In this document: positions 36,482-44,934 of the stretch, in pieces
Layout: the number at the start of each line of letters is the position of its first letter
How positions within the stretch are numbered: the stretch's first letter is position 1
DNA from: Leptospira fainei serovar Hurstbridge str. BUT 6
GTDB lineage: Bacteria > Spirochaetota > Leptospiria > Leptospirales > Leptospiraceae
Assembly: GCF_000306235.2 (NCBI RefSeq)
Contig: NZ_AKWZ02000010.1
Location: forward strand, 124,001-188,000
Direction: 5' to 3'
Length of the DNA: 64,000 bases
Translations under genes and position numbers: made by a program
The notes under the pieces: generated by a model
What the model was told of the DNA's origin: nothing
Databases searched by the model: none
The model's input: only the letters and a program-made list of their open reading frames with translations

Positions 36482-36910
36482 CTAAACGCTTCTATGCGTT
36501 TCGATATAGAAGTCGGCGGAAATTCTTCCCGAACCGTATAAAGAAAAATGCAATAAAAGCAAAAGTATCATACTGGCATACGAAAGATTGGAACCTGCGG
36601 ACATAAAACCTTCTTTCGAATGGATAAATAAAACTGCGCCGACCAATACGGGCAATTGTAGAATGGCGGAAAATCTAGTCAATAAGCCCGCAAAAAGAAG
36701 AATCCCGCCGCAAATATGAGCTATCACAATATAATGAGCCATCAAAGTGGACGCAAATGGTGCATTATGCAATTCCATTAATCGGATTAGAGCATCGGTG
36801 TCTGAAAGAAATAAAAGGCCTTTATAGAGCAGCACCGCACCCAAATACATTCTAACGATATCGATCCACCAATCTCTGTGTTCATCTAACCAATGATTCA
36901 GTCTTTCCAT
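36482..36910 (-). CDS. DoxX-family membrane protein
   Basis: The 142-residue protein has four membrane segments and the DoxX pattern: R-M-Y-L-G-A-V-L-L-Y-K-G-L-L-F-L near the N-terminus and H-I-C-G-G-I-L-L-F-A-G-L-L-T-R in the second half. DoxX-like proteins are quinone- or redox-associated membrane proteins of variable role. No partner gene is adjacent. The start is preceded by a good AGGTTC-like site. Confidence 0.85.
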   Translation of the reverse strand: MERLNHWLDEHRDWWIDIVRMYLGAVLLYKGLLFLSDTDALIRLMELHNAPFASTLMAHYIVIAHICGGILLFAGLLTRFSAILQLPVLVGAVLFIHSKEGFMSAGSNLSYASMILLLLLHFSLYGSGRISADFYIETHRSV

Positions 36911-37034
36911 AAGAACCTCCGAACATCGCCGATGATTGTATTCTTGAACGAAAGAAAAGCAAGGGTTAACATAAAAAAAGCGATTCTATAACGAACGATT
37001 AATTAAAGTAAAGCTGAATTGGCCTAAAACGGCG

Positions 37035-37691
37035 TCATTTACAAAGAACCTTACGGTTTTCTAATCTACATTTGTACGTTTTACCGCTTTTGCGGTATTG
37101 TCCTCTTCCGTTTCCGTCGCCCGAAAAAAGACCGCTAAAGACACTGCCGTCTCGAAACGTATAGGTACCTTGGCCTAATTTTAGATCTCGCGACCAATTT
37201 CCCTCATACTTATCGCCGTCCGAATAAGCAAGTATTCCCCAGCCATCTCTTTGCTCATTTGCGAAGCGACCGGAATATACGTCTCTCGATTCGTAGACGT
37301 ATACTCCCTCTCCACGTTTACAATCTCCTCTTTTACAACCGGGTCCTTTCTTCGAAAAAGAATATAAGTCTGGGGAGGGACTTGTAGGGCTCACTTTCTT
37401 CTCCAGAGGTTTCCCTTGGGCATCTTCGTCGAAGTATTCCCTAGAAGATAAATCCGGATCAAGTTCTCGATCGTCGGCCTTATTCTTAGGTTTCAATCGT
37501 TCGATTTCCGAATTAGTCTTGGGCTTGGGTTTCCCGCATGCAGTTAAGAATAATAAGCCCATGATGAGGAAAGAAATAAGGACAAGCGGTGGGAAAAGGG
37601 AAAAAAATCTACGCCCCGAATGTCCGGATTCTTTTCCTTTTATAAAATTATCTTCGCAGCGGACTCGAACTAGAGACTCAGTCCCTTTCAT
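37035..37691 (-). CDS. MORN-repeat lipoprotein
   Basis: The 218-residue product has an unusually long basic N-terminal region (about 35 residues) before a hydrophobic segment and lipobox (L-L-F-L-T-A-Cys-G). A charged linker follows, then about three MORN repeats (G-x-G-x-Y-x-Y-x-x-x-x-x-Y-x-G-x-F/W) at about 120-205: Y-S-G-R-F, Y-E-G-N-W and F-S-G-L-F. MORN repeats bind membranes or proteins. Function unknown; a later start is not obvious. Confidence 0.82.
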   Translation of the reverse strand: MKGTESLVRVRCEDNFIKGKESGHSGRRFFSLFPPLVLISFLIMGLLFLTACGKPKPKTNSEIERLKPKNKADDRELDPDLSSREYFDEDAQGKPLEKKVSPTSPSPDLYSFSKKGPGCKRGDCKRGEGVYVYESRDVYSGRFANEQRDGWGILAYSDGDKYEGNWSRDLKLGQGTYTFRDGSVFSGLFSGDGNGRGQYRKSGKTYKCRLENRKVLCK

Positions 37692-37756
37692 CGTCTCTCC
37701 TTTAAAACTAACTGTAAAGAATTGCAGGAGAGAAGTTTGTCAAATCCAAATCGCGA

Positions 37757-38989
37757 TCAGACCTTTTCCAATATGAGCAGAGTAATTTCCGACGGAGCTC
37801 CGATTCGTAACGGAGGCCCCCAATAACCCGTGCCGCGACTTACATATAATTGTGTTCCTTCCCATTTGCTAAGACCTGCCACGAATTTTTGAAAAATATG
37901 GATCAGCAAGTTACCTGGAAAATATTGTCCTCCATGCGTATGGCCTGAAAGCTGCAAATCGAACCCCGCTTTCGCAGCCTCAAAAATCGAGTTAGGTTGG
38001 TGCGCTAATAATAGCTTAAAGTCGGCGCCTTCGATGCCTTTTGCCGCTCTCTCGGGATCAGTCTTATGATTGGGAATGACGGAATGAGCCTTATAGTCGG
38101 TTACTCCGGCAACTGCAATCGTAGCTCCTTTATGAGCTATGAGTTTGTTCTGATTCAAAAGAACGTTGACTCCCATTTCCTTTAGTTCGTGAATCCATGC
38201 GATAGCGCCTGAATAGTATTCATGATTCCCGGTAACAAAAAAAGTTCCGTATTTTGAGGAAAGATCTCTCAAGGGAGTGGTATGTTCCCGCAACAAACTT
38301 ACTGTACCATCCACCAGATCGCCGGTTATGGCGACTAGGTCTGCATCCAGTTCGTTCGTTCTTCTCACAACCCCCTCTAAAAAACCCTTCTTAATAGTAG
38401 GACCTATATGGATATCCGATAATTGGGCGATTTTAAAACCGTCGAGACCCTCGGGCAGTCCTGGAACTTTGATATAAACCTTTTTTAGCGCAGGACTCTT
38501 ATGCGCCTGATAAAATCCGAAAGCCGTTAAACCTCCGGTAAAACCTAAAACTAAAAATGAAGCTAATCTCGAAAGAAAGTCTTTACGAGTTAATTCTGCG
38601 GTAGAAAGGACAGATTCCGAATCGGTCAACCCGGTTGCGCCGGAGCTGCTTTGTAGAAATCCGGATAGAATTACCCATCCTTTCCAAGCTAACTTGCCCA
38701 AATCATGAAAAACCACGAAAGAAACGAGAAGTGTGAAAAATCCGAGACTCGTAAACGCGGCATACGACCATAATTTTTGCCATTGGGTTTCGCGGTAAAA
38801 TAGGCTTAAAAGATAGGCTATCGGGGTCAGCAGAACGAATACTACGACTAAAAGCCAAAGAACTCCTTGCTGAACGGAATTCAATTCAAACGGCGCACTC
38901 AATCGATTCACGGCATAACTATATGCGAGAAAGAGAATAACCGTAAATACCCCAAGAAAAATATAAAATCTCTGCAATTCAAACTCCAT
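37757..38989 (-). CDS. Membrane metallophosphoesterase
   Basis: The N-terminal half has four membrane segments plus one near residue 155. The C-terminal half is a calcineurin-like phosphoesterase: L-S-D-I-H-I-G (metal ligands), T-G-D-L-V-D-G, T-G-N-H-E-Y-Y, L-L-A-H-Q-P-N and L-S-G-H-T-H-G-G-Q. The layout matches YkuE/YaeI-like membrane phosphodiesterases, some of which act on lipid A precursors. ATG 38989 is preferred over GTG 38995. The gene is divergent from the GAF phosphatase. Confidence 0.88.
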   Translation of the reverse strand: MEFELQRFYIFLGVFTVILFLAYSYAVNRLSAPFELNSVQQGVLWLLVVVFVLLTPIAYLLSLFYRETQWQKLWSYAAFTSLGFFTLLVSFVVFHDLGKLAWKGWVILSGFLQSSSGATGLTDSESVLSTAELTRKDFLSRLASFLVLGFTGGLTAFGFYQAHKSPALKKVYIKVPGLPEGLDGFKIAQLSDIHIGPTIKKGFLEGVVRRTNELDADLVAITGDLVDGTVSLLREHTTPLRDLSSKYGTFFVTGNHEYYSGAIAWIHELKEMGVNVLLNQNKLIAHKGATIAVAGVTDYKAHSVIPNHKTDPERAAKGIEGADFKLLLAHQPNSIFEAAKAGFDLQLSGHTHGGQYFPGNLLIHIFQKFVAGLSKWEGTQLYVSRGTGYWGPPLRIGAPSEITLLILEKV

Positions 38990-39136
38990 GCTCACTTATC
39001 CGACCGAAAGACATTGCCTTGTGTTCCGGAAAAACGCGAAAGCGCAAAGAAACTTGAGGCTTTCTTCGGTTTTTGTCGATTTGAAAAACGACAATCGTTG
39101 ACTTTGGGCCCGATCCATGCCAGTCTGGGCGCATCT

Positions 39137-40900
39137 ATGGTTAAGGTCGATTCCGAGGCTCGTAAATATCGAAGTTTGCTTAGTACAAGTACGATTTTAA
39201 ATGCAAACCTAGATCTTTACCAACTTCTTCCGCTTATTATGTTGTATTCGAAAGATCTTCTGGAAGCGGAAGCTAGCTCCCTATTCTTATTGGAAGAAAA
39301 AGACGGATTCCTATATTGCGAAGTCGCTTTAGGGGAAAAAGGGGAAATCATTCAAAAATACGCGCGGTTAGAACCTGGCCAAGGAATCGCGGGCTGGGTG
39401 GCCAAGGAGAAAAAACCGATTCTGTTGGAAGATGCGTACACGGACGCGCGTTTTAATCCTTCTTTAGATCAAAAAACGGGATTTCGAACCAGATCCCTCG
39501 CCTGTGTCCCCTTATTCGTCCAAGATCAGGTGATCGGAACTCTTGAGATTCTAAACAAATCCGGAAATAGAAGCTTCGATAATTCTGACATCGAAGTTCT
39601 GGCCTCTCTATCCGAAATTGCCGCGATCGCAATCAAGAACGCCAAGACGCATGAATCCCTTAAAAAAAGAATTCTAGAACTTTCCCTATTATACGAATTC
39701 GAAAAACTCACAGTTGCCGAAAAGAGTATTCAGGAATTAGGAAATTGGCTTATCGATAAAGTTTTAGAATTCCTGGAAGCGAAGGCAGGAACGATTTATT
39801 TAGCGGATCCTACTTTGGAAGTCCTACGTATTTTAGCCGCAAGGGGAATCCCGGACGACGCGATTCATTCTATCCAAGTGCCTTATGGAGAAGGAGTTTC
39901 CGGCTGGGTAGCTAAGGAAAAGCAAAGCCTTCTGATTCAAAACCTGGACGAGGATCCGAGATATGATAAGAATGCAAAATACAAATTCGAAGCAAGTTCT
40001 TTAATCTCCGCTCCTTTATTGTATCGAGGAGAACTTCTCGGCGTGATTAGCGTGAATAATAAGTATTCCGGGTACGCATTCACGCATGCGGATTTGGAAA
40101 TGTTAGGAGCCATTGCAAATCGACTGAGTGTCACGATTCAAAACGCGAATCTATTCCATAAAGTCGTCGATAATGAACGAGAACTCAAACGCGCTAGAGA
40201 AGTCATGGCCAAAATCCTTCCGTCAGCCTTGCCGTATGTTCCGGGTTTAGAATTCGGCGTTCAACATATTCCTTTCGATAACGTAGGTGGCGATTTTTAT
40301 AATGTTATAAAGCTAGACGAACATAGAACTGCGGTTCTAATTGCAGACGTATCGGGACACGGATTGTCCGCTTCCGTTGTGGCTGCCGTAATTCATACCG
40401 TTATGGAAACGTTCGAAGAGGAGACGTTATCCAGTCCGTCCAAGTTTTTTACCGCGTTAAACCACGCATTATACAATAAGCTTGCTGGCAATTTCCTTAC
40501 GTCCTTTTATGCCGTGGCCCATACGGGAACAAATACACTGGTCTATTCTAACGCGGGTCACAACCCTCCGATCCTATACAGGAAGGAGGAAGGAACCTCC
40601 TTGCCTTTGGAAACGAAAGGTAAGCTAGTCGGAGTTATCCCCGATTTATTCTTTGAAGAATTTGTGACTTCCTTCAAACCGATGGACCGACTCGTTTTAT
40701 ATACGGACGGCATTACCGAGCATTCAAACGAAGATAGGAGCCGCCGTTACAGCGAGGATTTATTGACTCTTGCGATCCGTTCCTTATCGCAAAATTCCGC
40801 CGGCGACACTGCGCCCGGACTAATAAAGGAATGCAGAACCTATTGTAGACGTTCCGATTTCGAAGACGATGTTACTTTGCTAGTCGTCGACAGAGTTTAA
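39137..40900 (+). CDS. Double GAF-SpoIIE signalling phosphatase
   Basis: The 587-residue protein from ATG 39137 has two GAF domains (about 25-180 and 205-360; G-Q-G-I-A-G-W-V-A and G-E-G-V-S-G-W-V-A). A SpoIIE-like PP2C domain follows (about 390-585; G-G-D-F-Y-N-V, I-A-D-V-S-G-H-G, N-A-G-H-N-P-P, and F-E-D-D-V-T-L-L). The GAF domains probably sense a ligand and control dephosphorylation of an anti-anti-sigma factor; no such gene is adjacent. The frame is open to 38867, but that part runs over the divergent metallophosphoesterase gene. Confidence 0.9.
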   Translation: MVKVDSEARKYRSLLSTSTILNANLDLYQLLPLIMLYSKDLLEAEASSLFLLEEKDGFLYCEVALGEKGEIIQKYARLEPGQGIAGWVAKEKKPILLEDAYTDARFNPSLDQKTGFRTRSLACVPLFVQDQVIGTLEILNKSGNRSFDNSDIEVLASLSEIAAIAIKNAKTHESLKKRILELSLLYEFEKLTVAEKSIQELGNWLIDKVLEFLEAKAGTIYLADPTLEVLRILAARGIPDDAIHSIQVPYGEGVSGWVAKEKQSLLIQNLDEDPRYDKNAKYKFEASSLISAPLLYRGELLGVISVNNKYSGYAFTHADLEMLGAIANRLSVTIQNANLFHKVVDNERELKRAREVMAKILPSALPYVPGLEFGVQHIPFDNVGGDFYNVIKLDEHRTAVLIADVSGHGLSASVVAAVIHTVMETFEEETLSSPSKFFTALNHALYNKLAGNFLTSFYAVAHTGTNTLVYSNAGHNPPILYRKEEGTSLPLETKGKLVGVIPDLFFEEFVTSFKPMDRLVLYTDGITEHSNEDRSRRYSEDLLTLAIRSLSQNSAGDTAPGLIKECRTYCRRSDFEDDVTLLVVDRV

Positions 40901-42042
40901 ATCTTGGAAAATCTGCGAATCGCCTCCGGAATAACGCCGAAAACTTGGTCCATCGCTGCGAGCCTCCAATCTTCCCGGGTCGGATAAAACATCTCGCGAA
41001 ATTCATTTCGTATTTTCTCCGCGGAACGATCCGACTTCGATCCGTGTAAACGAATTCGATTTTCACTGATCATTAAAAAACTGCCTTTGAGGCCTCCGAG
41101 CAGATTCAAATTTCCGAAAGTACCCATTTCAACGGTGATCGGAAAGAGTTCCTTATCTCTCCCGAAAAGCTTACCGAAAAAATCCGTAAAATCGCCCGAA
41201 GTCCTATAAAAATCGTCTTCAGCTTCGCTCAGCAAAAGACCGAAATCGCCGAAAACTTTCCTTAGGTTCTTGTCCTCTCTCGAACCGGCGGGGGCATTCT
41301 GCATGAGACTCAAAGTATTCCGAGCCCCGTAACCGGTATGATAATCTAGGATCAATATCTGCTCGTAATTCTTCAGAGTTTTTCGGAAAAATTTTCGTAA
41401 GCGCCTCACTACAGGTTCAGGCTTCCTGCCGCCGTAGTAGATTCCGTCCGGGAACTCGTACTGGCCGTTAACAGCGGCATCGAGGACGTATTTTGCGCCA
41501 AATCGCGCAACTATTCCCGCAAAACGAATTACGAAAATAAGATATTCCCAAGTAATATACGTAAATTTTTTAGCCGGATTTAAGAAGGATTGAATCTTTC
41601 GATACCCTTTATTCTTGGCCTTTTTATGCAGCTTTTCTCGTTTAAGCGCAAAATTTCTATTCAAGTCCACGTTTCGTTCGTTTACTCGGCGCATCTTTTT
41701 AAAGCCGTCCACGTTGATTCCGTGCAATATCAGGAAATCTGTGTTCTTAGGAGGAGAATAAGACGGGTTTTCGTTTAAAAGAAATTCTTCGATCCATCTT
41801 CTCTGAAAGGAAGAACCGGCGTATCCTTCCACACCGTGAATGCCGGAACTCATAATAACGATTTTTTTAGGGGGATTTTTCTTCGATCCAATCAAATACG
41901 AGTCGATATTCCCTCCTCCCTTGGGAATCTCCAGCACTTCGTGCTTAAAACGCGGAAAGACACTCTTTAAACCCCTGCGATAGGAAAGAAATGCCCTTTG
42001 GCAGGCCTCGTACGTTTCCAAATAATATGAAAGTAAATCCAC
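40897..42042 (-). CDS. M14-like carboxypeptidase family protein (DUF2817)
   Basis: The 381-residue protein matches DUF2817, related to M14 zinc peptidases. Features are S-S-G-I-H-G-V-E-G-Y-A-G-S (zinc His and Glu, about 66-78), N-V-D-G-F-x-x-x-R-R-V-N-E-R-N-V-D-L-N-R-N-F, and D-Y-H-T-G-Y-G (third ligand). A late E-M-G-T-F-G may supply the catalytic Glu. No signal peptide is seen. Its stop overlaps the end of the convergent phosphatase gene by 4 bases. Confidence 0.85.
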   Translation of the reverse strand: MDLLSYYLETYEACQRAFLSYRRGLKSVFPRFKHEVLEIPKGGGNIDSYLIGSKKNPPKKIVIMSSGIHGVEGYAGSSFQRRWIEEFLLNENPSYSPPKNTDFLILHGINVDGFKKMRRVNERNVDLNRNFALKREKLHKKAKNKGYRKIQSFLNPAKKFTYITWEYLIFVIRFAGIVARFGAKYVLDAAVNGQYEFPDGIYYGGRKPEPVVRRLRKFFRKTLKNYEQILILDYHTGYGARNTLSLMQNAPAGSREDKNLRKVFGDFGLLLSEAEDDFYRTSGDFTDFFGKLFGRDKELFPITVEMGTFGNLNLLGGLKGSFLMISENRIRLHGSKSDRSAEKIRNEFREMFYPTREDWRLAAMDQVFGVIPEAIRRFSKI

Positions 42043-42423
42043 GTTAAGGAAATTCTTTTGAAACGAAGGCAGAGGTCGAAAAGAATTTTTTTAAAAATGA
42101 TTACGATTTGGTTAAGGATTGCCCACCAAAGGGATAAAAAGATCCGTTCATAAAGGGGCAGCAAAGACTTCACGAAAAAAAAATTGGAAAAAATTTCACT
42201 TTCTTACCGCGAAAGCCTTTATCCCTTATTGAACATTTATTCGATCGAAATGCAATAAATTAATTCTTTGAGGAAATGTCATTAAACCGAATGTACTATA
42301 AATCATGATGATAATAAATCGCTTGTTATATTACATTCAATTTCCTTAAAATATTTTTTCCTTTTACGGTAATAAACGAAAACCTCCGTGTGTCTAACCT
42401 AGTACCTTAAGGAGGTATGAACC
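42043..42423. other. Intergenic region, 381 bases, AT-rich, with candidate promoter and leader
   Basis: No gene is seen. A promoter-like pair TTGTTA (42323-42328) and TAAAAT (42347-42352), spaced 18 bases apart, could drive the small membrane protein. The leader holds an anti-ribosome-site pair described at 42382. Confidence 0.4.
42382..42416 (+). promoter_or_regulatory. Ribosome site with complementary upstream segment
   Basis: The ribosome site TAAGGAGGT (42408-42416) is unusually perfect. ACCTCC at 42382-42387 is the exact complement of its core GGAGGT (42411-42416). Pairing would hide the site in a hairpin with a 23-base loop. This may be a switch or thermometer; six pairs alone would be modest. 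Confidence 0.4.
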
Positions 42424-42708
42424 ATGGATGCAGTCACCATTTTCGCTTTAGCGCTTTTGGCTGTTCCTGTGTTTGCCCGGTTCGCCCGAGTATCAAAGGA
42501 CGCGATGAACCGCTATCACCTAATCGGATTGGGAGGTCTATTCCTGATCTTAGGTGAAGCTACGAAGATTACGGCAGTTAAAGTTACGCCGATAGCTACC
42601 GTTCTTCCGATGATAGACATCGCAACCGCGATCCTAGCGTACGCGGGGGTACTATTCGGGGTGGTATGGCTATCGCTTTACTACGTCAAACACCCGAACG
42701 AAATTTAG
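42424..42708 (+). CDS. Small membrane protein of unknown function
   Basis: The 94-residue protein has three likely membrane segments (about 5-21, 33-48, 62-86). No family is recognised. The strong ribosome site and the tight terminator after the gene indicate a well-expressed single-gene unit. It begins at ATG 42424; an out-of-frame ATG lies at 42417. I cannot suggest a role. Confidence 0.72.
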   Translation: MDAVTIFALALLAVPVFARFARVSKDAMNRYHLIGLGGLFLILGEATKITAVKVTPIATVLPMIDIATAILAYAGVLFGVVWLSLYYVKHPNEI

Positions 42709-42736
42709 AAAATCCTCCGAAACGAAAAAGAGATGG

Positions 42737-42764
42737 AGGCGGGACATTTGTCCCGCCTTTTTTA
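42737..42764 (+). terminator. Intrinsic terminator
   Basis: AGGCGGGACA (42737-42746) and TGTCCCGCCT (42749-42758) form a perfect 10-base stem with a tiny TT loop (inner pairs may open to give a larger loop). A T-run follows. It ends the small membrane protein transcript. Confidence 0.92.
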
Positions 42765-42842
42765 TATCCATTGATTCGAAGAGAGACGTTCTTATCCTAG
42801 AAAAAGATAGTCTTCTCAAAGATTCCCTCTCATACCGGTTCT

Positions 42843-43499
42843 GTGGAACTCCCTCGCCCTACTAGCAAGCATTCTCTAATTTACGTCGCAGACCCGCTCT
42901 GTCCCTGGTCATATGGATTCGGCCAGTCCATTCTTAAACTAAAAAGTAAATACGAGGACAAAATCGATTTTTCATTGGTCTTGGGAGGATTTAGATTCGG
43001 ACCCGATATCGAATCATTTACGCCGGAAATGACCGATCGCCTTCGATATCTTTGGAAAGATGTGGAAAGAGCATCCGGTCGCAGTTTTCAGTATGAAATT
43101 CTAAACCGACGAGATCTGGTATTCGATTCGGAACCTGCGTGCCGTGCAGTCATCACTGCGCAGCGATTAGCTCCTATCCTTACTTTTGAGTATTTGAACG
43201 CGCTTTCTTTCAGTTTCCACGCTGCCGGACAAGATCCTACCGATTTGAATACGTTTCTTTCCGTCGCCTCCGACTTATCCATTAATAAATCCGATTTCGA
43301 AGAACTCTACCGAAGCGAAGAAACGTCTCTCGAAACCAAAAACGATTTCAATTATGGATTTCTTTTGGGAGTAACCGGATTTCCAACGCTCGTGTTTTCG
43401 GACGGTTTGGAGAGAGGAATCCTCACAAAAGGATTCTTGCCGTACGAAGAAGTAGAGTCAATTTTCGCAGATTACTTTCGTTCAATCGGACAATTTTAA
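42843..43499 (+). CDS. DsbA/HCCA isomerase-fold protein with CxxS site
   Basis: The 218-residue protein resembles the DsbA/FrnE and 2-hydroxychromene-2-carboxylate isomerase group: I-Y-V-A-D-P-L-Cys20-P-W-Ser23-Y-G at the start and the cis-proline loop T-G-F-P-T-L-V-F near residue 180. The second active-site cysteine is Ser, so it cannot form the usual disulfide and may act as a monothiol enzyme or a glutathione-type isomerase. No signal peptide is seen. Start is GTG 42843; no ATG or good ribosome site is available. Confidence 0.82.
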   Translation: MELPRPTSKHSLIYVADPLCPWSYGFGQSILKLKSKYEDKIDFSLVLGGFRFGPDIESFTPEMTDRLRYLWKDVERASGRSFQYEILNRRDLVFDSEPACRAVITAQRLAPILTFEYLNALSFSFHAAGQDPTDLNTFLSVASDLSINKSDFEELYRSEETSLETKNDFNYGFLLGVTGFPTLVFSDGLERGILTKGFLPYEEVESIFADYFRSIGQF

Positions 43500-43575
43500 T
43501 TTTCGAAAGTTTATGCGAACTTCTATCCTTCGCCGATACGAAAAACCTTAGACTGTTCCGAATGGATCGGATTAT

Positions 43576-44448
43576 CTACGGTTTTTTACTTTCGGATACG
43601 ACCGAAAGTTGATCGATAATAAACTGGATGTCTTTCTCGTTCCCGATATAAAGAATCGTCAAAATATAGTCTTTTGCGTTCTCCTTTGAAACTTGTTTCG
43701 TTCTTACAAGCCGCAGGATAGCTTCGCTCGCTTTTTTAGAATGTAACCTGCGAAAGACTCCCAAAAGAATTCGGTCCGTCTGTTGATCTTTGTTTAAATA
43801 TCCGACTAAGGAATCTTCGAATTTAGGCAACGTCTTATCGTTTAACGGGCCGACAAGTTTCTGCAAAGCGAGTCTCCGAATTTCGGCGTCTTCCGGATAT
43901 GCGTCAATGATCGATTGGCTTAATTCAGGTTCGATGTACGAGTAGGAGGCAAGCCATTTTAAAATCGCCGCTCGATCATTTTCGGCAAGCGCTTGCTGAA
44001 TCGGCTTAACCTGCTTTGCAGGTTCTTCCTCGATTCGGGCCCTATCTACGTTTCCATTCACGTCAAAAGCGCTTCTAAATAACAAGTCCCCCGAAAAAAC
44101 CACCGGCGTAAGTAAGATCGAAAATGGAAGAAAGGCCATCCTCGTGACATAACGATTTTCCGGCCTCGGTGTCCAAAGAATACTGACCGTATCCCGATAT
44201 GCGTTTGGAATCCGCATGATCGGATGAACGATAAATAAATCAAGCAGTCCTGCCAAAAGACCTACGGAGATATAGAACGGGGCAGCGATAATTTTGGGAA
44301 CCGGCTTTTCGGGAACAAGATGCTTCTCGACGCCAACGATAAGGGGCGTGTTATTTCGGTTAAAAACCGCGCAACTCGATCCAAATATTATAATGCATGA
44401 AAGGATTAAGCAGGTTCTTGCAATGACTAAAGACTTTTTCATACCCAT
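43576..44448 (-). CDS. Hypothetical lipoprotein, paralogue of the next gene, with repeat C-terminus
   Basis: The 290-residue product has a signal peptide with lipobox (F-G-S-S-Cys-A-V-F). Then comes a domain (about 30-140) shared with the upstream gene: A-P-F-Y-I-S-V-G-L-L-A-G-L-L-D-L-F, H-P-I-M-R-I-P-N-A-Y-R-D-T and P-V-V-F-S-G-D-L-L-F. The C-terminal 150 residues are helical and repeat-like (R-R-L-A-L-Q-K-L-V), resembling HEAT-type repeats. Family unknown. It follows the upstream paralogue by 11 bases on the same strand. Confidence 0.75.
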   Translation of the reverse strand: MGMKKSLVIARTCLILSCIIIFGSSCAVFNRNNTPLIVGVEKHLVPEKPVPKIIAAPFYISVGLLAGLLDLFIVHPIMRIPNAYRDTVSILWTPRPENRYVTRMAFLPFSILLTPVVFSGDLLFRSAFDVNGNVDRARIEEEPAKQVKPIQQALAENDRAAILKWLASYSYIEPELSQSIIDAYPEDAEIRRLALQKLVGPLNDKTLPKFEDSLVGYLNKDQQTDRILLGVFRRLHSKKASEAILRLVRTKQVSKENAKDYILTILYIGNEKDIQFIIDQLSVVSESKKP

Positions 44449-44459
44449 TCAGCTTTACC

Positions 44460-44834
44460 TTAAAAGTCGATTCCGCTTCGCCCCAAAAAATCGACCAAGA
44501 AAAAGACGGGGCTCACAGCCAATTTGGGAAGAAAAACGATAGTCTGAAATACGATCCCTCCTGTCGGATCCTTCCATATAACCTTGTAAGTATCCTCAAG
44601 CGCATCCGGAATCACACTGATGGGGTGAAGAACGAATGCATCCAGTAAAAGGGATAGGACGCCGACCGGGATAAATACCGGGGCCAAAGCTATCTGAGCA
44701 GGAGCGCTTTCCGGAGTAATCTTTTCATCCAAATAATTGGTAAGCACTCGATTCCTCTTCTCGAATACGGCACAACCGGAGAGAAAAACCGAAAGAAGAA
44801 AAAAACAAGTGCAATTAATAACGAACCTTTTCAT
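44460..44834 (-). CDS. Hypothetical lipoprotein, short paralogue
   Basis: The 124-residue product has a signal peptide and lipobox (F-L-S-G-Cys-A-V-F). The rest matches the N-terminal domain of the downstream gene in order: A-P-V-F-I-P-V-G-V-L-S-L-L-L-D-A-F, H-P-I-S-V-I-P-D-A and P-V-F-F-L-V-D-F-L. It lacks the helical repeats. The arrangement suggests tandem duplication. Predicted hydrophobic segments may be membrane-associated. Confidence 0.75.
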   Translation of the reverse strand: MKRFVINCTCFFLLSVFLSGCAVFEKRNRVLTNYLDEKITPESAPAQIALAPVFIPVGVLSLLLDAFVLHPISVIPDALEDTYKVIWKDPTGGIVFQTIVFLPKLAVSPVFFLVDFLGRSGIDF

Positions 44835-44934
44835 CGAAAAACGCGGGGCTTTACGATGGTACGATAAGAGCGATTTGTCCAGAAATTTTTTTCAGAACCA
44901 TTCAGGTAAATTCCCGGATCTTCGAAGCCGATCC

